A DNA stretch of 64,000 nucleotides, taken from contig NC_133227.1 in the NCBI RefSeq assembly GCF_040436345.1, positions 28,209,671 to 28,273,670 on the forward strand, read 5' to 3'. The translations under genes were made by a program, and so were the position numbers. Below are positions 57,501 to 64,000 of the stretch, piece after piece. Below the pieces are notes generated by a model, which was given only the letters and a program-made list of their open reading frames with translations, had not been told where the DNA came from and did not search any database. The stretch's first letter is position 1. Each line of letters begins with the position of its first letter. The DNA comes from Pagrus major. Lineage: Eukaryota; Chordata; Actinopteri; Spariformes; Sparidae.

Positions 57501-58134
57501 TTTAACTGTCTGAAACTCCCTCTTTCACAATAAAATGCCTTCAGATTGCCTTTTTTTCTTTGATATTCATCCGTCTACAGTGATATAGCTCTAATATAAA
57601 ACTGGAAATAGCAGCCTTACAACTGAAATCTGGTACTAGTAAATGTTCTCTGTTGACAGATGAAAAACAGATAAAAAGGGGCTGTTTCTCTTGTTACTGC
57701 AACTTGAACTTGAGTAGATCTTTAAGCTGCACAGCTCAGATTCATCTGGCTTTACTGTGATTGCTTCACTGCTTTAATCAACCAATCATTTACCCATCCA
57801 GATGATCAGATACCTGTTTTTCCTTCACTACACGAGTCCAGGTAGGTGTAATCATCACACCTGAGCTGATCTGAGCAGCTCGATTTAGACACAAACGTGA
57901 CTTTTGCTTGTGTGTAACATCATTTTGAACCTTAAAGCACCACAGTGTACAATGTGTGTGTGTATAATGTGTAACACGGGCAGCAGACTCACCTACGACC
58001 CTGCAGGAGGATGCAGACACGTCAATCAAGAAGATGATGTTTTTGGCTCCGACGCCCAGTAAACCGCTCCTGCTGACGTCACTGCAGCGGGAGCAGTACC
58101 AGTTGGGAGAGGCGGGAAGCGACCTGTCGTGCAT
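37787..58134 (-). CDS. gemin5: Gemin5, snRNA-binding WD-repeat protein of the SMN complex
   Basis: Twenty-eight coding exons total 4383 bases, 1460 residues (human about 1508). From the 5' end: 57993-58134, 56532-56686, 55065-55246, 54628-54779, 54350-54451, 53896-54028, 53582-53747, 53108-53320, 52392-52477, 51734-51816, 50741-50877, 50115-50188, 49475-49656, 49109-49248, 48744-48915, 48457-48660, 48306-48362, 48091-48210, 44677-44772, 44287-44424, 43918-44065, 43604-43733, 43301-43511, 42833-43099, 42575-42737, 38627-39113, 38393-38470, 37787-37951. Exons 1-15 encode the two WD40 propellers that recognise the Sm site and cap of pre-snRNA; cap-contact W12/Y13 (SPNWYC) and the [10 protein letters not shown] tryptophan are kept. 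Exons 16-18 are a lysine-rich, acidic linker, with a [19 protein letters not shown] block near its end. Exons 19-23 form the helical TPR-like dimerisation region and 24-28 the C-terminal RNA-binding part. Introns 18 and 25 are swollen by a repeat family. Confidence 0.96.
39560..42165. repeat. Low-complexity repeat array, gemin5 intron 25
   Basis: Almost the whole intron between exons 25 and 26 is built from short modules: TTTCAGGAGAATTTTTTT, TTTCATGTGTGAAACTGAG, GTGAAAAA and CTCCCACCAAAACTTTTTT, together with their reverse complements such as TTTCACACATGAAAAAAA and AAAATTCTCCTGAAA. Units are imperfect, with no fixed period. A (CA)n microsatellite interrupts at 40681-40725. The lysine- and phenylalanine-rich frames through it are compositional artefacts. 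Confidence 0.9.
40681..40725. repeat. (CA)n microsatellite inside intron array
   Basis: Forty-five bases of pure CA repeat interrupting the gemin5 intron 25 array. Confidence 0.95.
44346..44360 (-). promoter_or_regulatory. CTCF-like motif in gemin5 exon 20
   Basis: On the minus strand CCTGGAGGGGGCGCT matches the CTCF core consensus at about 13 of 15 positions. It lies inside coding exon 20 and points away from the motif at 44760. Confidence 0.35.
44760..44774 (+). promoter_or_regulatory. CTCF-like motif across gemin5 exon 19 acceptor
   Basis: CCTGCAGGGGGCGCT on the plus strand matches the core consensus CCASYAGRKGGCRSY at 14 of 15 positions. On the minus strand its last two bases are the AG acceptor of exon 19 and the rest is coding. 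Confidence 0.45.
45484..45517. repeat. (AAAT)n microsatellite
   Basis: About eight ATAA units inside the intron 18 array, placed right after a GTGCCAAAA module end. The microsatellite seems to have grown from the module's A-rich tail; a shorter version is at 46194-46217. Confidence 0.85.
45621..46737. repeat. Recent tandem duplication, 600-bp period
   Basis: 45621-46132 and 46221-46737 are near-identical over about 510 bases, with only a handful of substitutions (for example TTTCGGGAGAA versus TTTCAGGAGAA, CCACGACATT versus CCATGACATT) and small A-run length changes. The offset is 600-601. A short segment at 46133-46220 joins them and contains an inverted piece of the module. Confidence 0.92.
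46112..46161. repeat. Perfect 22-bp-arm palindrome
   Basis: The 22 bases at 46112-46133 (starting AATAGGACTAAAAGC) are followed after a six-base spacer AGAGAA by their exact reverse complement at 46140-46161. The arms are the module's conserved segment, so the second arm is an inverted module piece at the junction of the 600-bp duplication. Confidence 0.95.
46801..46837. repeat. Perfect 17-bp-arm palindrome
   Basis: GTTTCACACTTGGAAAA (46801-46817) and its exact reverse complement (46821-46837) are separated by TTG. It looks like an array motif meeting its own inverted copy. Confidence 0.95.
55405..55915. mobile_element. hAT-like element split by a second element
   Basis: The outer ends, CTAGAGCTGCAACGATTAGT at 55410 and AATCGACAGTTGTAGCCC ending near 55915, belong to the same hAT-like family as at 18057. 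Family sequence such as CAAACATTTGCTGGTTGCAG resumes at about 55797. The middle (about 55482-55790) is unrelated and is bounded by AGAGCTGAACAAAT and ATTGCTCAGCCCT, which are imperfect inverted repeats. That pattern suggests a second DNA element inserted into the first. Gemin5 intron 2. No clear target duplication could be found. Confidence 0.6.
56835..57090. mobile_element. Diverged hAT-like element in gemin5 intron 1
   Basis: The segment reads CGATTAATTGTTTCTGTCAT with GATCAAGCAAAAATGCCAAA. Later it has CTGATATTTAACAGGCCAAA, then TGATTCATCAAGAGAAAAAA and TTAATCAG, in the order of the family's consensus. It is the most diverged of the copies in the window. Confidence 0.65.
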
Positions 58135-58526
58135 GGCGCCTCGGACACTGTGAAGTTTATCAAATCTTTAAAGTTAAGTCTCATTAGGCAAACTCAAACT
58201 TCTCACATGTTACCATTACTGTCGTAGCGACTACACTACCGGCCGTACGACCAGCGTGCTGTCGTAAATCCTGCCGGTGTCGACTACGGAATCCTAGTTG
58301 GGTCGAAACATGACGAGTTCGCTTTCTCAAAATACATTTTTTTTTAACTGAATTTACATATTAATGTAAAGATAATTTAAAAATAAAAATATATAGCCAA
58401 AATTAAGATGTTAAATAGGTAAAAAAAAAAAAAAAAAAAGACGACAAACAACTAAACAAGTTTCTATATGAACGCTGTAAACATTACGACCGTAAACCGA
58501 GCGCAGTAGTGTCGTAAAAATGCAAA
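58135..58526. promoter_or_regulatory. Shared gemin5/mrpl22 bidirectional promoter
   Basis: Only 392 bases separate the two divergent start codons. GTCGTA or its complement occurs at 58221, 58246, 58261, 58485 and 58511. A YY1-like CAAAATGGCGGC covers the mrpl22 start (58523-58534). There is no evident TATA box upstream of either start. A 19-base A run lies at 58421-58439. The divergent arrangement is direct; shared regulation is inference. Confidence 0.7.
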
Positions 58527-61373
58527 ATGGCGGCTGCAATGACAGGACGTGGTAAGAGAAATGCAGCCTAAATAACCACAAAATTGACATTAATTGACAT
58601 TAATTCTGTCAGCTGACGATGTTTAAACGGATCAATGTGTGTTTTTCAGGTGTCGCCTTTATTAGGAATATATCTGGGGGCTTATTTGCGAGGTAAGTAC
58701 ATCGATATTACGGTATCACTGCCTCTGCAGAAGGACAAATGTATGTGGACTGCTCTAATGTTAGCTAACCTTAACCAATCTCATCTCAGTGCAAACCATT
58801 TCACCTAAATGCTGTCAGTTTCTATGATCTACCAATGTAATGCTAATTTGTTCAGTTAAAAGGTCAAAAATGTATTTATCAGTCATATGGACACGTTTCC
58901 AGAGGTTTCCACATTAACAAGACTTCATTTTTAGACTTTAAATTCAATTTACTTTGGTGTAAGTTATTTTCTGTTCAGTATAATTTGTTTTTGGGGGTGA
59001 GCAGAGACCTGCAGCTCCCTCCAGAGGGCTGAACTTAGAACAGACAGTGAGATGGGTCACACATGATTGCAAATGTAATTACATGTCTTTCCTCCTCTTT
59101 GCTAAACGTCTATCCAGGCTACAGGTTCTGGGTGGTGGTCCTCAGCAGCTGTCATGTCTCCACACCAGCGCGTCACTGGAGTCAAAGAACTGGGAGAGGA
59201 GGAACAAAACAGTGTATCCACCTCAGCTACCAGACGAGCCCCCCAGACCAGCAGTGGGTCTATCTGCTTGTTTTTATTATGAAGTGCAGAGTGACAGGAT
59301 GTCCTGGTCAGGCAACACCTGCAACTGAGTTGATTTACTGAGTTTATTTAAAGTCCTTTTCATGGAGTGTGATATTTTAGAGTTTGTGCCTTTCTTTGTG
59401 CCTTTTTGCAAGGCACACAGTTATATATGTAAAGTTATGTATATATACAGTATATGTTTGAGGAAAGCGACCGTTCATTTCCATATCTCTTCAACAAAGT
59501 CTTTTTTGTGATATAAACTTCTGCACACTTTATTGTTTCTTTTCTTTAGGAGGTCCATCACAGCAGGAGGCAGATTAAGTACAGCAAAGACAAGATGTGG
59601 TACCTGGCCAAAATGGTGAGACCTTTCTCCTCAGTGTCAGTGAACCAAATGTCTCCCATTTAGTGAGGTGTTTTGCACTACTCACCTCTGTCGTATACAT
59701 AATGTTGCTGTTTTCCTGACTACAGTTGCATTCCTGTGGTACAGTTATGCGAGGCAGAGTGCATCTCTTTCAGTTTTGATGTGCCACCTTGGTGATAGAT
59801 CATATGTGAGCACTTTAAGTGGCTTAATCATTTTAAATATGATCCCTCATATCTGAACAATTGTTAGACAAGGAAAATCACACTTGAGCGTGCCACAATG
59901 TATTGTTTTTATTGAATTTTTTTTAAATGACTCTTTAGCTGAAGTGAGAGTGTTTTATGTCCTGTTGATTTTTCATGCTTGTTTGTTGTCTGTCAGTTAG
60001 CAGGATATTTTTAAAGTTTAAAGACAATTGACAATTCGGTCTATTGGCCAAGGAACAAGCAATGTTTTGAAATTATTTCTAAACATTGTAAGAGAAGGCA
60101 CATTTTTGTCAGGATGATGAAAACATGCAACACCCTTAGAGAAACATTAACTTTGTTTGCTCTCCTTCACAGATCCGAGGGATGAGCATCGATGAGGCTG
60201 TTGCACAGCTGGAGTTCAACGACAAGAAAGGGGCGAAGATCATGAAAGAGGTTCGAAGCGGCATGTTCACCACAGTCACAAATAAATGTTTATCAAATTC
60301 CTGTATGATTATAATGTTCCCATTTTCACTGCTCATGGTTTATTCATTGAGTTGTTGTGTATTTGTTGCACAGCACCTATGCAGTACAAGTGTATGTACA
60401 GTACTGATGTAGCAGCTCTGTGTTTGCCTGCTTCTTCAGGTTCTTCTGGAAGCCCAGGAGATGGCGGTCAAAAATCACAATGTAGAGTACAAATCCAACT
60501 TATATGTAGGTAAGTGTCTGCACATTATTAACACAATAAAACCTGCAGCTGGATGGCAAAGTATTCGGAGCTGGTTGTGTTTTTGTTGCCTCACGACACA
60601 TCGGCATGAAGCAGTTTTTATTGACTGATCTTTGTGAAATCCAGCTAACTAACAGGAAATCACAGAATGAAAGACGAGACTGTTGCTAGAGGTAATAACA
60701 GTTCGTGTGTTTTGATATCAAAGATATATTATTGAAGGATGCAGTATTTATTTGAATATGTAGACTTGAATGTTTCTCAGACTATGACAAACTTCAGCTT
60801 TCAAAACTACTAAAATCTCACATTAGTCATCGCATGCTGTCAGCCGTTGTGCCAAAAGCCGGAGAATAAATTTCAGAGGGGGGAAAATGACCTTCAGTAG
60901 GAGGGGAAGTAGGTAATGATTTTTTTTAAAGCAGTAGATTTCTTTTGAGTTCAGACGACGTGCAGAGTGAGTAATTTACGTGGAGTTTCAGGTGTTATTA
61001 CAGATAAGCCTAAATTCTGCCCAATCTTTGTTTTTTGGGGCAGTTTTTATTCAAAGGCACCTTTTACAAATTAAATGAGTTATTATGTACATTATCACTC
61101 TCTCTCTTTTTATCTCATCCCCTCTTTAATCACACACTGTCCCCTCCTGTCTCTCCTCCTGCAGCTGAGTCCTACTCAGGCAAAGGGCAGTACCTGAAGC
61201 GGATCCGTTACCACGGCCGCGGTAGGTTGGGCATCATGGACAAGGTTTACTGTCACTACTTTGTCAAGCTGGTGGAGGGCTCGCCGCCCAAAACGGTGGA
61301 GAAGACGAGCTTTGACCAGGCCAAAGAGTACGTCCAGAACCTCAAGAACAGAACCATCATCCACAGCCTGTAG
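58527..61373 (+). CDS. mrpl22: Mitochondrial large ribosomal subunit protein uL22m
   Basis: Seven coding exons (58527-58551, 58650-58692, 59118-59253, 59550-59615, 60173-60250, 60440-60509, 61165-61373) give 208 residues plus stop; human MRPL22 is about 206. It is the uL22-family protein lining the mitoribosome exit tunnel; that role is family knowledge. The N terminus ([18 protein letters not shown]) is arginine-rich and lacks acids, as expected for a mitochondrial targeting peptide. The uL22 core includes [49 protein letters not shown] and a conserved C-terminal block with [20 protein letters not shown]. The exon 5 donor (GAG|GTTCGA) is weak, but no alternative keeps the conserved reading. 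An out-of-frame ATG lies seven bases upstream of the chosen start. Confidence 0.96.
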
Positions 61374-61444
61374 ACCATCTGAGAGGATCATATTTCACAT
61401 GTACGTTTTTGTGATGTCTTTGTGTGTCTCATTTGACATTTGTA

Positions 61445-61450
61445 AATAAA
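61445..61450 (+). other. mrpl22: mrpl22 polyadenylation signal
   Basis: AATAAA 72 bases after the stop codon, a normal position for a short 3' UTR. Confidence 0.75.
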
Positions 61451-61989
61451 AACAATGACTTAATTGATACAAAGATCTTATAGCGTTGCTTATTTTTTGT
61501 CTTATTTGGAAATAAATTTTGACTGCAGCCAATGATGCAGTTTCTAAAAAAGCGATACCTACTTCAGACACAGATCATGAAGCCCTCTCCTGTTTAAGAA
61601 AGGGCGGTTAGGAAGGTCTGCTGCTGGTAGAGGAGGTTCAGTACATCACAGAAAGCAGGTAAACATCGACAAGTGTAGACAATCAATACCAGCTTAATCC
61701 TTTTTGTTTGCACCGCTGCCAATGTGCATTTGGAGATAACAGTTTACGCTAAAACTACCCAATCCTGGAAAATATAGGCTACTTCACATAACATATTGTT
61801 TATCAAGGTGATTTATTTGTCATTATATAACAGAGGGTTGTATAACGAAATGACAGTTTGTAAATTCCTTCATGCTACACAAACATAGAACATATATAGT
61901 TATTCATACATATATATATACAGTGCATTTTTTCAATTTGCATTGGGGTGTATGTAAACAGCAGTAACACGATGGTGATGATAATATGG

Positions 61990-62260
61990 TCACATATCAC
62001 ATTAAAAATTTTACATCTGGGAAACACTGTCCACCTCTCCACGTCCTACTATAGTCCTGCGCCCTGTCGGCTTGGAAAAAGGTCCGCCTGTCGAGTCCAA
62101 CAGCTTGATCCTGGATGTCGTGGTGGAGACGGGTCTCTGTAAAGATGTGGGCACAACACACTTTGATTTCGCATTGTGTAGCCAGTCTGAGTCCCATTTT
62201 ACTCTTTTCATTTTCCGGCGGCCAGACGTTATCCAGGAGCAGCCTTAAATCTACGCTGGA
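61990..62260 (-). mobile_element. LINE endonuclease relic (minus strand)
   Basis: The minus strand reads CEIKVCCAHIFTETRLHHDI and then QDQAVGLDRRTFFQADRAQD. This is a degenerate match to the apurinic-type endonuclease block of L2-like LINEs (FTETWL...DIPD..I.L.G.T..RADR). A following RTWRGGQCF matches the expected RGGGLC. It is a short isolated piece without the reverse transcriptase, so it is a dead fragment. The surrounding 61451-61989 holds nothing else I recognise. Confidence 0.65.
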
Positions 62261-64000
62261 TTAGCACGGCTCCATCCTGGTCAGGCTGGATGGTCGAAGA
62301 TGCCGTTGGAAGTGATCGCTCAAAGTCTGCTGCTCTTAATCCAAAACATGGTTTCTTCAGCAATAAAGCCGAAAAAATAAGTTAACAAACAAAAATGTAA
62401 CAGAATCTGAAGGAGCTACCTGTTGAGCGCCTTTGCCACAGCAATCAATATAATGACCTGTGTCGAATTGTGAAATCATTCAAAGATATATCAAAAGGTG
62501 TGTTCTCAATTCTGACTCTATATTGCAGCATATTCTGCACATAATTCAATAATTCCAAAATGCCATTTTTAGATGTTTGACGGATGGTGGCTTGTGCAGT
62601 AGTTATATTTTTAACTGAGTCACATTCTTATACACTTTAACCTGGTTTTGAACTATTTCACTCCAAACATTTCATGGCTTCCTGCACGCTGGTGACCCTG
62701 CATGTGGTGGGGTCGGTGCCCCTTTTTATTTTCTCCGCCCCTGGCCCTCAGTCTGCCACCGCTCCACCACACCGCCCTACTGCAGCACACAGTAAGTCAC
62801 CAAAGCAAATAACACATCCCAGCACACCTCAGGAAAAACATCAGTGTTGTTGTGCTGCACAGCCACATGAAAATAGAGCCTTAAATATGAGTCTGTCATA
62901 GTGTGGCGGCTTCACTGTGATGGCTCTGCTCATCATGTTAGTGTGACAGCAGTCACCACAACTCCTCCCCTGAGTACAGACCTGTCAGCTTCACTGTTCT
63001 TCATCCTTTCACTTGGACCACAGCTCTATGAGAAACTGGCCCGCAGACACCCTCAAAGCTGCCTCAGTGCCTTTATGAAACACAGGAAAGATAAGCTGGA
63101 AGTTATTGGCTTTGCCAGGAGGTTTCAGTCTGTCAGGAAGAGGAAGAACTTTATGTTTTTAAAATGAGATTTCACAGGAGCCTCATTTTAAAAACACTTT
63201 TTGTGAATTTAAAAAAGGGTTTGACAGAAAATTTCCTTCATGTTCAACCACACATCACACTATCTTTTGAATATTTGTCTATATTTTGAGGACAGACATG
63301 TAAGTTTGTTATTCATTTACTTTTGTAACTCACTTGTGCTTTTTGTTGTCCTTGCTTTCTTATCTAAGACTGCAGGATGTAATTATGTTCACTGAACGTG
63401 GTGTCTTTCATGTCCTCATCTATTTATTATTTGCATTCTCTTTTGAATTTCTCAGCCTCCCTGTCATCATTATTATCTGTAATTCTGCTAATAAATTGAA
63501 TTTAGAGGGAAGGGAAACATCCTCAGAGGAAGAGACATGAAAACATGTCGTCTTTGGAAATTTGTATTTTCTAAAGGTCACAGTGTCTCAGTGTTGCTTC
63601 ACTCTCTGCTGTTCCTAATTGGCCTTTAGTTTCCTGTTCCTGATGTGAGTGATCCAGCTCGTGTATCTGTCTGTCACCACCTTCCCCCAAAGCCCTTGTC
63701 AGCTCTGAGCAGCTTTGAGAGTATTTTCAAATAAAATGCCATCTGCTGGCCCCAATTTCAGCAGACAAGTGCCCTCAATCTCAGGTTGGAGGCCGGATCG
63801 GTCCCACAGCACAAAGCAGCACCGACTTCTGAAAAGAGCAAAAAGGCTTCATCTTTCTCCTGTTTTCATTCTTCCCCTTTTTCCTAAAACTTTCACTGCC
63901 TGACTGTGCTCACAGAGGAAGACTAGGAGCCAAGAGACAAAAAACACAAACATGCAGGAAACATTTGATGGAATATTTATTATATTCAATTTACAGACAC
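62261..64000. other. Intergenic, one doubtful open frame
   Basis: At 63024-63167 an acceptor-like CACTTGGACCACAG precedes a 47-codon open frame (YEKLARRHPQSCLSAFMKHR followed by a basic tail) that I do not recognise. At 62674-62790 a Met-initiated, hydrophobic-leader-like frame ends at a good donor, CACA|GTAAGTC. Joining the two directly gives the wrong phase, so they do not make a simple two-exon gene. TATTTAT motifs follow at 63419-63427 and near the window end. Treat as unconfirmed. Confidence 0.25.

Overview
This is eukaryotic, almost certainly teleost fish DNA, most likely from a percomorph. The genes are split by many short GT-AG introns, and they encode vertebrate proteins I recognise. 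Their introns and spacers are littered with old copies of repeats typical of percomorph genomes: hAT-like non-autonomous elements, L2/RTE-type LINE pieces, a tRNA-derived SINE, and CA, CCAT and GAT microsatellites. I saw no bacterial-style operon, CRISPR array, tRNA or rRNA gene.

Layout. Positions 1-16.7 kb hold no gene I can support: decayed retroelements, two degenerate tandem repeats (units of about 185 bp and 75 bp), microsatellites and one tidy 45-bp hairpin. From 16.7 to 61.5 kb five genes lie close together: mfap3 (minus strand, 2 coding exons), fam114a2 (plus, 13 coding exons), cnot8 (plus, 6 coding exons), gemin5 (minus, 28 coding exons) and mrpl22 (plus, 7 coding exons). I placed the exon boundaries by eye from splice sites and reading phase. 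In all five genes the summed coding length is a multiple of three and close to that of the human protein. From 61.5 to 64 kb there is a minus-strand LINE endonuclease relic and no confident gene.

Gene arrangement. mfap3 and fam114a2 are head to head, fam114a2 and cnot8 head to tail, cnot8 and gemin5 tail to tail. gemin5 and mrpl22 are head to head across a spacer under 400 bp that is probably a shared promoter. The same genes lie in human 5q33.2, but as I recall the order there, FAM114A2 and CNOT8 are not neighbours. The proteins act in different processes: a membrane Ig protein, a Rab2-linked Golgi protein, an mRNA deadenylase, the snRNA-binding subunit of the SMN complex, and a mitochondrial ribosomal protein. 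The cluster is therefore shared synteny rather than a pathway.

Most unusual content. Two large introns of gemin5 (18 and 25) are almost filled by one low-complexity repeat family, present in both orientations and absent from the rest of the window. One intron also has a near-identical 600-bp-period duplication and two perfect palindromes. The two introns bracket exons 19-25. Other points of note are a CFTR-like (TG)n-T7 tract at a fam114a2 splice acceptor, CTCF-like motifs (one overlapping a coding splice site), and a GTCGTA motif enriched in the gemin5/mrpl22 promoter.
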